This document shows positions 10,699 through 19,236 of a stretch of DNA of 64,000 bases, piece by piece. The stretch comes from CAIKMD01 sp963803265 (GTDB lineage Bacteria > Pseudomonadota > Alphaproteobacteria > ATCC43930 > CGMCC-115725): NCBI GenBank assembly GCA_963803265.1, contig CAWDLZ010000020.1, positions 1-64,000 on the forward strand. Reading direction: 5' to 3'. The notes beneath the pieces were generated by a model, which saw nothing but the letters and a program-made list of their open reading frames with translations, did no database searches and was not told the DNA's origin. The position numbers were made by a program, and so were the translations under genes. How positions within the stretch are numbered: position 1 is the first letter of the stretch; each line of letters starts with the position of its first letter.

Positions 10699-12525
10699 CT
10701 ACTCGACCGTCACGCTCTTGGCGAGGTTGCGCGGCTGATCGACGTCGTTGCCCTTGAAGACCGCGACGTGATAGGCGAGGAGCTGCACCGGGATCGCATA
10801 GAGCAAGGGTGCGACGAACGGGTTGCAGTACGGCACCTCGATGCCGAAGCTCAACTGGCCGTCGAGCCGCGCGAGGCCCGTGGCGTCCGAGATCATCACC
10901 ACCTTGCCGCCGCGCGCCAGGACTTCTTGGACGTTGGACAAGGTTTTCTCGAACCAGGCGTCGCGCGGCGCCAGCACCACGATCGGCACGCGGTCGTCGA
11001 TCAAGGCGATCGGCCCGTGCTTCATCTCGCCGGCGGCATAGCCCTCGGCGTGGATGTACGAGATCTCCTTGAGCTTCAGCGCGCCTTCCAATGCCATCGG
11101 ATAGGACGTGCCGCGCCCGAGATAGAGCACGTCGCGCGCCTGCCCGAGCCACGGCGCCATCGCGGCGATGCGGCCGTCGTGATTCGAGCACGTCGCTCGC
11201 CCGCGACGGCACTTCGGCGAGCGCCTTCGTCAGTGCGGCCTCGGCGTCAGCGTCCATCTTGCCGCGCGCCCGGCCGAGCGCGACCGCGAGACAGGCGAGC
11301 ACAACGAGCTGCGTCGTGAACGCCTTGGTCGAGGCGACGCCGATCTCGGGTCCGGCATGGGTGGCGAGCACCGCGTCGGCCTCGCGCGCCATCGTGCTTT
11401 CTGGCTGGTTCACGACGGCGGCGATGTGCTGGCCTTGCGCCCGGGCATAACGCAAGGCCGCCAGCGTGTCGGCGGTCTCGCCGGACTGCGAGATGAAGAG
11501 CGCGAGCCCGCCCGCCGGCATGTCGGCGGCGCGATAGCGGAATTCCGAGGCGATATCGACCTCGCAGGGCACGCGCGCGACTTGCTCGATCCAGTATTTC
11601 GCGATCAGCGCGGCGTGATAGGAGGTGCCGCAAGCAATGAGAGTCGCGTGCGCGATCTTCGCCAGATCGAAGGGCAGGTCGGGCAGATGCACGGCGCGCG
11701 TCGCCGGGTTAACGAGCTCGTTGAGCGTGTCGCCCATCGCCATCGGCTGCTCGAAGATCTCCTTCTTCATGTGGTGCGGGTAATTGCCCTTGCCCGTGGC
11801 GGCGCCGCTGAGCGCGGTCTCCTTGATGGCGCGCTCGACCACGCGGCCTTGCGCGTCGCGCAAGGTCGCGCCCGCGGCGGTCACCACCGCCCAGTCGCCC
11901 TCCTCGAGATAAAGGATGCGCCGGGTGAGGGGCGCCAGGGCGAGCGCGTCCGAGCCGACGAACATCTCGCCATCGCCGAATCCGATCGCCAAGGGGCTGC
12001 CGCGCCGCGCGCAGATCGAGGAGATCGCGTTGGCCGGCGAACAATAGCACCAGCGCGAACGCGCCTTCGAGGCGTCCCAACGCCTTGGCGACAGCGTCGG
12101 CGGGGCCAATCCCCTCGCCCAGATACCGCGTCACCAGCGCGGCGACGACTTCGGTGTCGGTCTGGGTTTCAAAGCGATATCCGTGCCCGCTCAGCTCGGC
12201 CTTGAGCTCCTGGAAATTCTCGATGATGCCGTTATGCACGACGGCGACACGATCGGTCGCGATCGGATGCGCGTTGGCTTCGGAAGGCACGCCATGGGTC
12301 GCCCAGCGGGTGTGGCCGATGCCGATATGGCCCTGCACCGGGTGCGCCGCGATCAGTGCGGCGAGCGCCGCGAGCTTGCCCTGGGCGCGGCGGCGCTCGA
12401 TATGGCCGTTCTCCAGCGTGGCGATGCCGCGCTGAATCGTAGCCGCGATACTCGAGCCGCCTCAGCCCGTCCAAGAGAAGCGGCGCCACGTCCTGTCGCC
12501 CGATGATGCCGACGATGCCGCACAT
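10699..12525 (-). CDS. glmS: Glutamine-fructose-6-phosphate aminotransferase (frame broken three times)
   Basis: The complete GlmS sequence can be read across three frames. It has the N-terminal glutamine amidotransferase domain with catalytic Cys2 (MCGIVGIIG), then two sugar-isomerase domains (CGTSYHAALIAKYW; GRGTSYPMALEGALKLKEISY) and the C-terminal NLAKSVTVE. It makes glucosamine-6-phosphate for peptidoglycan and LPS. The frame breaks lie near 12429, 12017 and 11185. Removing one base at each restores the conserved sequence (YDSAGIA, DLLICARRGSPL, VLNHDGRIAAM). GlmS is normally essential, so these look like sequence errors. Its ATG overlaps the glmU stop by one base. Confidence 0.9.
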
Positions 12526-13877
12526 CAGCGCTTTTTGGTCTTGGGCTTGGTCGTGCTTTTGTGCCTCGCCCGCTGGGCCTTCGCCCGGCCCGGCTTGACC
12601 ACCTGGCGGCTGCGGCCGAGCGCCAGCGCGTTCGCCGCCACGTCCTCGGTGATGACGCTGCCGGCGCCGACGATGGCGCCGTCGCCGATCTTCACGGGCG
12701 CGACCAGCGAGGAATTGGTGCCGATGAACACGCCCCGGCCGATCTCGGTGCGGTGCTTTTCGACGCCGTCGTAGTTGCAGGTGATGGTGCCGGCGCCGAT
12801 GTTGGTTTCCTCGCCGATGCTGGCATCGCCGAGATAGGCGAGATGATTGGCCTTCGCGCCCGGCGCTAGAGCGGCGTTCTTGATCTCGACGAAATTGCCG
12901 ACATGGACGTCTCGACCCAGCGCTGCCCCCGGCCGGAGGCGTGCAAAAGGCCCGACGATCGCGCGGTCGCCCACCGTCGCGCCCGAAATATGGCAGAACG
13001 CCGGAATCTCGACCCCCTCGCCCACCGTGACCTCTGGCCCGAACACGACGAAGGGGCCGATGACGCTGTCCTTGCCGATGCGCGTGTCGGCGCTCAGAAA
13101 CACGGTTTCCGGCGCGGTGAGGGTAACGCCCGCCGCCATGGCGGCCTGGCGCAAGCGATGCTGCATGACGGCCTCGGCCTGGGCCAGCTCGGCGCGGCTG
13201 TTGACGCCCAGAAACTCGGCCGCCGGGGCCTCGATCGCGGCGCAGGCGAGGCCGCGCGCGCGGGCAAGGCTTACGATGTCGGTGAGATAATATTCGCCCT
13301 TGACGTTGCTGGTGCCGATCGCGCCAACCAGCTCGAAGAGATGCCGGCCGTCGATCGCCATGACGCCGGAATTGCACAGCCCCGTCTCGAGTTGCGCCGC
13401 GGTGCCATCGCCGGCCTCGACGATCGCCTGGAGCTCGCCGTCCTCGATCACGAGCCGGCCATAATTGGCCGGATCGGACAGGCGCATGCCGACGACCGCG
13501 ACCGCCGCGCCGCGCCGCCGGCGCTCGGCGAGGAGGCGTGCCAGGCTGGTGGTGGTGATGAGCGGGGTGTCGCCGTAGACGACCAGCACGTCGCCCTCGA
13601 AGCCGTCGAGAAGCGCGCGCGTCGCCGCCACCGCGTCGCCGGTGCCGCGCTGCAGGGGCTGGACCACGATCTCGGCGGGTTCTACCGCGGCCGCGACCTT
13701 GTCCATGCCGGGCCCGATGACGACCAGGGTGTGCAGCGGCCGCAGCGCGGCGACCGCCTCGAGGACATGCCGGATCATCGGCCGATTGGCGATCGGGTGC
13801 AGCACCTTCGGGCGGTCGGACACCATTCTGGTGCCTTTACCGGCCGCGAGGATCAGGACAGCGAGGGAATCGGTCAT
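12525..13877 (-). CDS. glmU: Bifunctional UDP-N-acetylglucosamine pyrophosphorylase / GlcN-1-P acetyltransferase
   Basis: The 450-residue protein has an N-terminal uridylyltransferase (LAAGKGTRM nucleotide-binding loop; YGDTPL metal site; GLCNSGVMA) and a C-terminal left-handed beta-helix acetyltransferase (hexapeptide repeats from about 250; ETNIGAGTITCNYDG; KHRTEIG). It makes UDP-GlcNAc from glucosamine-1-phosphate. The basic C-tail (KSTTKPKTKKR) is unusual in its lysine density. It forms a coupled operon with glmS, which supplies the sugar-phosphate precursor. Confidence 0.95.
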   Translation of the reverse strand: MTDSLAVLILAAGKGTRMVSDRPKVLHPIANRPMIRHVLEAVAALRPLHTLVVIGPGMDKVAAAVEPAEIVVQPLQRGTGDAVAATRALLDGFEGDVLVVYGDTPLITTTSLARLLAERRRRGAAVAVVGMRLSDPANYGRLVIEDGELQAIVEAGDGTAAQLETGLCNSGVMAIDGRHLFELVGAIGTSNVKGEYYLTDIVSLARARGLACAAIEAPAAEFLGVNSRAELAQAEAVMQHRLRQAAMAAGVTLTAPETVFLSADTRIGKDSVIGPFVVFGPEVTVGEGVEIPAFCHISGATVGDRAIVGPFARLRPGAALGRDVHVGNFVEIKNAALAPGAKANHLAYLGDASIGEETNIGAGTITCNYDGVEKHRTEIGRGVFIGTNSSLVAPVKIGDGAIVGAGSVITEDVAANALALGRSRQVVKPGRAKAQRARHKSTTKPKTKKR

Positions 13878-13949
13878 ACCAAAAGCTGGCTCTGTAACGG
13901 CTGGCGCATAGTGTCACGAAAGCATAGCGCGGAACGCGTAACGAAATGT

Positions 13950-13973
13950 TTCCAAATATGAAACCATTTGGAA
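13950..13973. repeat. AT-rich inverted repeat between glmU and the terminase-like gene
   Basis: TTCCAAAT (13950-13957) and ATTTGGAA (13966-13973) form a perfect 8-bp stem around an 8-base spacer, in a stretch clearly poorer in GC than its surroundings. It lies 73 bases upstream of glmU and just past the stop of the terminase-like gene. It could be an operator for glmU or a weak terminator. Confidence 0.4.
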
Positions 13974-13991
13974 TGTCAAATGATTATTCGA

Positions 13992-14807
13992 TCAGCCTAA
14001 ACTCTTTTGCGCAGTCTTTTCCGGGTCGTTCTTGCGCTCCTGGAAAAAGCGCTCCAGCCGCTCGCACAGGACTTCGCGGGCAGCCTTGGCCTCGGCGGCC
14101 CCGTCGATCGGAGCGACTTGGCGAGACGCCCGGTCGAACGCGCCGAGATGCCGCGCCAAGCCTTCGAGCGCCCGGGTCTTGGAATGCATGCGGATGGTGG
14201 TGCCCGTGCCCTTGCGCGAGCTGCGCGAGGCGATTTCCGAAATCGCGGCGCGGTCGTCGCGGGCGATCTCGTCACGCGCGCGCAGCTCGGCGCCGTCCGG
14301 TCCCCAATCGGCGATATCGCCGATGTCGGCAAAAGCGATGCGGGCATATTCGGCCAGCACCCGGTCAAGCGAGACGCCGGTGCGCAAGGCCGAGGCCTCG
14401 CGCTCGCGCTCGATAGCCGCGGCGACGCCCGGACGGTGCAGCATCTTCGCGCCGGCAAAGGCCGGGTTGCGCGACGGCAGACGGGCGCGGATCGCGGCTT
14501 GGGTGGCATTGGCCGTGACCAGATAGGCCTCGACGAAGCGCTGCTGCAGCAAGGTCAAGCCGTGCTTGACGAAGGGACGGCGCTTCTGGCGATGCTGGTC
14601 GAGCGGGTGGACGCCATGGGCGATCTCGATGCCCGCCTCGCTCAGCGCCGCGATCACCGCCGGGCGCCGCAACAGCCGCGAGCGGATGGTATTGGCGCTT
14701 TTCTCCGACCAGCCGGCGGCGAGCGCGGCTTGGCGCGCATTGCGCGAGACCCGGTATTCCGCGACGAAGATTTGCTCGCGCGGGGTCAGGGAAAGATTCT
14801 GGAGCAT
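13992..14807 (-). CDS. Orphan phage terminase small subunit-like protein with two HTH modules
   Basis: The 271-residue protein has two tandem copies of the terminase-small-subunit helix-turn-helix module: residues about 7-53 (LTPREQIFVAEYRVSRNARQ) and 84-135 (LTLLQQRFVEAYLVTANATQ). The body of the family follows (LDRVLAEYARIAFADIGDIADW; KTRALEGLARHLGAFDR), as in XtmA/Terminase_2. In phages this protein recognises DNA for packaging. No large terminase, portal or capsid genes are nearby, so it is a phage-derived orphan, possibly now a DNA-binding regulator. AT-rich DNA flanks it on both sides. Confidence 0.7.
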   Translation of the reverse strand: MLQNLSLTPREQIFVAEYRVSRNARQAALAAGWSEKSANTIRSRLLRRPAVIAALSEAGIEIAHGVHPLDQHRQKRRPFVKHGLTLLQQRFVEAYLVTANATQAAIRARLPSRNPAFAGAKMLHRPGVAAAIEREREASALRTGVSLDRVLAEYARIAFADIGDIADWGPDGAELRARDEIARDDRAAISEIASRSSRKGTGTTIRMHSKTRALEGLARHLGAFDRASRQVAPIDGAAEAKAAREVLCERLERFFQERKNDPEKTAQKSLG

Positions 14808-14988
14808 GGATTTCTCTGCGATCCCTTATATCCGAAAGCGAGAAAAAAATCAAGTAAATTCAAAAGCATGGACGATCATATTAATGCTGGATCGGGGCCG
14901 CGCCGCGGCGAATCGAGGAAAACGTCGTCCACCCGAAGCGGCTTTGCGGTATCATGATTCGACCGGTTTCTTCGAGCGAGGAGCGCGC

Positions 14989-15570
14989 ATGGTCGCGGTG
15001 GCAAACAGCAGGCAAGGCGCTTGGGCCTATGTCCGTTTCGGCTATCTCTGGGGCGTCGCGGGCGCCCTCGCCGTCATGTTCCTGGCGATGGCGAGCGGCA
15101 GCCTCTGGGCGCTGAACTTCATCCATGTCATCGCCGGCGTGCTGTGGACCGGGATCGACCTCTTCATGGGCTTCGTGATGGGCCCGATACAGCGCCGGCT
15201 CGAGGTGGCCGCGCGCCGCGAAGTGGTGATGCGGCTGATGCCGCGCATGCTCTTCCTGATGCCGACGCTCGCGATCATCACCGGCTGGGCCGGCACCGTG
15301 CTCGCCTCGCGCATGGGGTTCTTCGCCCTCGGCTATCCTGAAGAGGCCTGGGTGATCGCGGCGCTTGTGGTGCTCGCGATCCTCACCATCCAAGGGCTTT
15401 TCGTGCTGCTGCCGAACAATCTGCGCGTCTGCATCGAGATCGCCAAGCCCGAGCCCGATCTCGCCATGATCGGCCGGCGGATGCGGAGCTATGTGCGCAT
15501 CACCGCCTTCCAGGGCCTGATGCAGGTGACGATGATCGTGATCATGGCGCGCTTCGTCACCGGGATTTGA
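14989..15570 (+). CDS. Integral membrane protein, CopD/DUF2269-like
   Basis: The 193-residue protein has about four to five hydrophobic helices. A conserved-looking segment is FIHVIAGVLWTGIDLFMGFVMGP, where a His and a Trp sit in the first loop as in CopD- or DUF2269-like membrane proteins. RRMRSYVRITAFQGLMQVTMI is near the end. The start follows GAGGAG. Function is unknown. A haem- or copper-linked role is only a family analogy. It stands before the cupin pair. Confidence 0.6.
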   Translation: MVAVANSRQGAWAYVRFGYLWGVAGALAVMFLAMASGSLWALNFIHVIAGVLWTGIDLFMGFVMGPIQRRLEVAARREVVMRLMPRMLFLMPTLAIITGWAGTVLASRMGFFALGYPEEAWVIAALVVLAILTIQGLFVLLPNNLRVCIEIAKPEPDLAMIGRRMRSYVRITAFQGLMQVTMIVIMARFVTGI

Positions 15571-15652
15571 GCGCGCGGGGATCGGCCTCGACAGGCGCGC
15601 GGCGCCTCGCCATTATGCCAAGCGAATGAACGTTTTCGCGTGGAGCGGCGAG

Positions 15653-16162
15653 ATGAATGGCGATCGAAAAGCGCGGCTGGCAAAGGAGAATTTCTGGCAC
15701 GACCTTTTCGCGCTGCGCGATGGGCAGCGCGAGCGGCGTAAAACCGCCATCCAAGTCATCAAGGAATCGGAGCTGCCGCTCGAAAACAACCGTCAAGGCT
15801 TGATGCGCTGGTATCTGCATCCTTCGATCACCGACACCGTGCTGACGACCTATATGTTCTTCCAGCAGGAAATTCCGCCGGGCAGCCGTTCCGGGCGCCT
15901 CAAATTCCAGGGTGGGCAAGTCATCCTGATCACCGAGGGCAAGGGCCACACGCTCGTCAACGGCGTCAAGCACGCCTGGGAGGCCGGCGATGTCGTCAAT
16001 CTGCCGCTGCGACGCGACGGGATCGTGGTTCAGCATGTCAACGACGATCCCGACAAGCCGGCGAAATTCGTCGCGGCCGAGCCCAATTTCTTCGCCTGCA
16101 CTAGCGTCAACCGCGGCTCGGGCTTCGAGCAGATCGAGGACTCGCCCGACTACGGCGGCTAG
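15653..16162 (+). CDS. Cupin-domain protein, first of a pair
   Basis: The 169-residue protein has a C-terminal cupin barrel (GGQVILITEGKGHTLVNG; HAWEAGDVVNLPL; VVQHVNDDP). An N-terminal helical extension is shared with gentisate-dioxygenase-like cupins of catabolic clusters. I placed the start at MNGDRKAR because GGAGCGG lies just upstream; an in-frame ATG at 15626 has no ribosome site. The typical first His-x-His of motif 1 is replaced by a Gly-rich RLKFQGG, so metal binding is uncertain. The next gene is a paralogue. Confidence 0.7.
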   Translation: MNGDRKARLAKENFWHDLFALRDGQRERRKTAIQVIKESELPLENNRQGLMRWYLHPSITDTVLTTYMFFQQEIPPGSRSGRLKFQGGQVILITEGKGHTLVNGVKHAWEAGDVVNLPLRRDGIVVQHVNDDPDKPAKFVAAEPNFFACTSVNRGSGFEQIEDSPDYGG

Positions 16163-16204
16163 TGAAGGCCAAGCTGCAAGACCCACGCGAAGGAGAAAAT
16201 GCGA

Positions 16205-16720
16205 ATGGCTGAAATCGAGCGGACGCGGGTTCGCGAGCGCGGCACGGTGCCGGAATCGGTCTATGAAAAAATCCTGAAGGCGAAAGCCCAGTTCATCGAC
16301 CAACAAAACATGGGAAAAATCGTCATCAAGGCATCATCGCGCGAATGGCAGCAGGGGCGCCAAGGACGGCTGCGCTTTTATTTGGAGCCGCTGACCTATT
16401 TCGACGGCTGCCTCCAAGACTGGCGCGTCTTCATGCACGACATCCGTACGCATTCAGGCAAGCATCGCCACCAGGGCGGCATCGTCATCTACGTTCTCAA
16501 CGGCAAGGGCTGGTCGGTCGTCGAAGGCGAGCGCGTCGATTGGGAGAAAGGCGATCTGCTGCTGCTGCCGATGAAGCCCGGCGGCGTCGAGCATCAGCAT
16601 TTCAACGCCGATCCCGGCAATCCGTGCCACTGGGTCGCCTTCCTCTACAACCCGCTCGCTGACTTCGTCGGCTGCGAGTTACGGCAGGTCGAGGCTTCGC
16701 CCGACTTCAAGGCGGAATAG
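16205..16720 (+). CDS. Cupin-domain protein, second of a pair
   Basis: The 171-residue paralogue of the preceding cupin has a similar order: a helical N-part, RQGRLRFYLEPLTYFDGCLQDW, then the barrel with HSGKHRHQGGIVIYVLNGKG (metal-ligand His residues present here) and VEHQHFNADPG. AAGGAG lies nine bases before the chosen ATG. The pair is separated by about 40 bases and is probably co-transcribed. One member keeps the metal His residues and the other lacks some, which suggests a heteromeric or divergent pair. The 3' end overlaps the convergent substrate-binding protein gene by 14 bases. Confidence 0.7.
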   Translation: MAEIERTRVRERGTVPESVYEKILKAKAQFIDQQNMGKIVIKASSREWQQGRQGRLRFYLEPLTYFDGCLQDWRVFMHDIRTHSGKHRHQGGIVIYVLNGKGWSVVEGERVDWEKGDLLLLPMKPGGVEHQHFNADPGNPCHWVAFLYNPLADFVGCELRQVEASPDFKAE

Positions 16721-17702
16721 CGGAAGGCAGGAAGCGCTCGGTATAGAGGCGAGACATGTCGGGCTCGGCGGGAAGGGTGCCCAGCTCGACAAAGGAGCGC
16801 GACAGCACGGCGAGCGCCTTGGGCTGGAATTTTCCGTCCTTCGAAAAGGTCGGCATGATCGCGTCGTAGACCTTGCCCTCGATCTCTTCCGAAACCAATC
16901 CGACGCGCGCACCGATTCGCACGGCTTCGGGCTTGTTGCGGCGCATGAAGGCGATCGTGTCGAACCAGCCCGCGAGAAACGCACGCAAATCGTCGGGCCG
17001 CGCGGCGATCGCCTGGTTGCTCGCGTAGATCACATGCATGTGAAAATCTTTCACGACGTCGCCGAAATTGACCAGGGTTCGCACGCTGCCCGCCTCGCCG
17101 AGCTTCACCGCGGTCGCGACGTCAAGGACCATCCCGCTGGTCTGATTCGTTCGCATCGCCGCCAATTGCGGTCCATCGGTGCCGAGTTCGACGAGTCCGA
17201 TGCCGTCGGGCCCCCAGCCCTGCTGGCGCGAGAGTTCCTTGACGAGCCAAGCCGTCAGCGAGCTGACCGTGCTGACGCTGACGGTCCTGCCCTTCATGTC
17301 GGCAACCGTCGCGACCGGCCCGTCCTTCTGGGTGATCAGCGCGAGCAACGCCGGCCGGTTCACCACGGCGGCGATGCCGAGCTCGGGGCTGCCCTTGGCG
17401 ACGAAGGCGAGCTCGGGGCCGGCGCCCACGGCGACGTCGATCGCGCCGGCGGCGATGCCCTGGTGAAGCTTCGCGCCGCCGGCGAATACCGTCATCTCGA
17501 TCGTCAATCCGCGCTTCGCGAAGATTCCTTCCTCGATGCCGATATCAAGGGGCGCCAACGTGAAGGGCTGGGCCTGCGGCTTGCCCACGCGCAGCACGTC
17601 CTCGGCCGCGGCGCCGCGGATCGCGCCGCCGACCAGCAAGCACGCAGCGAGAAGCCCGCGGGCGAGCCTCGCCAATCGCTCCGATCTCTTGCTCGCCGCC
17701 AT
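16707..17702 (-). CDS. ABC-type substrate-binding protein (NMT1/SsuA-like)
   Basis: The 331-residue exported protein has a basic, hydrophobic leader ending near AAA (about residue 33). The mature part has the NMT1/THI5-like layout: LGIEEGIFAKRGLTIEMTVFAGGAK, QGIAAGAIDVAVGAGPELAFVAKGSPE, and KGRTVSVSTVSSLTAWLVKELS. Such proteins feed ABC transporters for sulfonates, nitrate, thiamine precursors or aromatic acids. No permease or ATPase gene is next to it. It is divergent from a second substrate-binding protein. Confidence 0.8.
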   Translation of the reverse strand: MAASKRSERLARLARGLLAACLLVGGAIRGAAAEDVLRVGKPQAQPFTLAPLDIGIEEGIFAKRGLTIEMTVFAGGAKLHQGIAAGAIDVAVGAGPELAFVAKGSPELGIAAVVNRPALLALITQKDGPVATVADMKGRTVSVSTVSSLTAWLVKELSRQQGWGPDGIGLVELGTDGPQLAAMRTNQTSGMVLDVATAVKLGEAGSVRTLVNFGDVVKDFHMHVIYASNQAIAARPDDLRAFLAGWFDTIAFMRRNKPEAVRIGARVGLVSEEIEGKVYDAIMPTFSKDGKFQPKALAVLSRSFVELGTLPAEPDMSRLYTERFLPSAIPP

Positions 17703-17811
17703 CGACGCCTCCCTCGGGCGTTCCTCCCAGACAAAGATAGAAAGGTCGGAAAACTCGGCTATAAATTCATGACCGAGAGGATCGTATCAAGAATTATCGA
17801 TGGGGGAAGCG

Positions 17812-18796
17812 ATGAATTGTGCCGCCAGGGCCGCGTTCGCGGCGTTCATGCTCCTCGGTTGCGGCCTCGCGCCGGCCCGGGCCAACGACCAGCTGAAGAT
17901 CACGGTCTCGGGTTTCGTGACCGGCTTTGCCAATTATTTCGTCGCGATCGACCGCGGCTATTTCGCCCAGGAAGGCATCGATCTCGATGTCATCCAGGCC
18001 GGCGGCAATGTCGGCACGCCCGCTCTCTTATCGGGCGACGTTTTCTTCTCGACCTCGGCCAGCATCGGGCTCACCGCGATCCTTAAAGGCGGGGATCTCC
18101 GGATCGTTTATGTCAACAACGATCACCAGCCCTATGAGCTTTGGACGGCAAATCCCGCGGTCAAGACCATCGCCGACTTGAAGGAACGCCAGGTCGGCAT
18201 CGAGACCCGCGGCGACACCCATGAGCTGACGATCCGCGCGGCGCTGGTGGCATCGGGCGTCGATCCATCGACCGTATTCTTCACGCCGCTTTCCAATCGC
18301 GCTGCCATCACCGCCGGTCTGCTGTCGGGCGCGCTCGGCGGCGCGAGCATGATCCTCGACGAGGTTCAATCGCTCAAATCCATGCCCAACGCGCGCATGC
18401 TCTATGATTTGCGAACCGTGCATCTCGTCTCGCGCGGCGGCGTCTTCGCCACATCGACGCTGACCCAGCATCGCGACCTGGCCAAGCGCTTCATGCGGGC
18501 GCAGATTAAAGGCGCGCGCCGCGCCGCTGCCTTTCCCGAGGATGTCGTCGCCTCGGTACTGAAGCGCAATCCGGCGATGACCCGCCAGAAGAGCGCTCGA
18601 CGCCATCGCCGAGGACACGCCGGTCGATTTCCCCGACGGCACCATCCCGCTCGATCTGCAAAAGCAGGAGATTGCCAACCGCTCGGGCTATTTGGGCATC
18701 CCGCCCGCCGAGCGGCGCGCGCCCGCCGACGTGTTCGATTTCGCGCTGCTGCGCGAGGTCAACGCCGAGCTCGATAAGGAGGGCTGGAAGCCCTGA
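17812..18796 (+). CDS. ABC-type substrate-binding protein (one frame break)
   Basis: This is a second NMT1-like periplasmic binding protein (signal peptide MNCAARAAFAAFMLLGCGLAPARA; YFVAIDRGYFAQEGIDLDVIQ; GDVFFSTSASIGLTAILKG). The frame is lost after about 260 residues. Removing the A near 18592 lets the protein continue (QKALDAIAEDTPVDFPDGT...) to TGA at 18794-18796. The start is at MNCAA after GGGGGAAG. No transporter partners are in the window, so both binding proteins of this divergent pair are orphans. Confidence 0.75.
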
Positions 18797-18805
18797 CGCG
18801 AAGCT

Positions 18806-19127
18806 TTAGGGCTTCAGCGCCGCGCGGCCGGGATAGCGCGCCGAGGCGCCGAGCTGCTCCTCGATGCGGATGAGCTGGTTGTATTTGGCGAGCCGGTCGG
18901 AGCGCGACAGCGACCCCGTCTTGATCTGGCCGCAATTCGTCGCCACGGCCAGATCGGCGATGGTCGAATCCTCGGTCTCGCCCGAGCGATGCGAGAACAC
19001 CGCGGTATAGCCCGCGCGATGGGCGCATTCGACCGCGTCGAGCGTCTCGGAAAGCGTGCCGATCTGGTTGACCTTCACCAGGATCGAGTTGGCGACGCCC
19101 TTCGCGATGCCCTCGGCGAGGCGCGCC
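18806..19127 (-). pseudogene. eno: Enolase C-terminal fragment (duplicate of eno 3' end)
   Basis: About 106 codons equal the C-terminus of the intact enolase at 22163-23440 (ARLAEGIAKGVANSILVKVN ... GASARYPGRAALK), ending in its own TAA. The matching DNA spans 18811-19127 and 22168-22484: 317 bp without indels and 9 substitutions, all synonymous. Upstream of 19127 the sequence is unrelated to eno. The fragment forms one boundary of the restriction-modification island and lacks a start, so it is not expected to be functional. Confidence 0.9.
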
Positions 19128-19236
19128 GAATTGGCGCCATGGATCGATCGCGATAGCCGGCCCTGAGCCAGTTGAAAAACTGCGCACAATTTGTCGGGCG
19201 AGAATTTCGTTATCGCGTTGACCAAGGGGCTAAGGC

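Noticed and set aside
10699..12525. glmS as a decayed pseudogene
   Set aside because: Domain order and catalytic residues are intact and each break is corrected by removing one base. The enzyme is normally essential, so sequence error is more likely.
12526..12700. glmS ribozyme/riboswitch upstream of glmS
   Set aside because: glmS starts inside the glmU stop codon with no leader; there is no room for a ribozyme.
12232..13377. Long minus-strand open frame across glmU/glmS
   Set aside because: It is an Arg/Gly-rich shadow of glmU in another frame; only its last part holds the true glmS start, which is listed under glmS.
13992..14807. Prophage
   Set aside because: Only one phage-like gene is present; no integrase, capsid, portal or lysis genes or attachment repeats were found around it.
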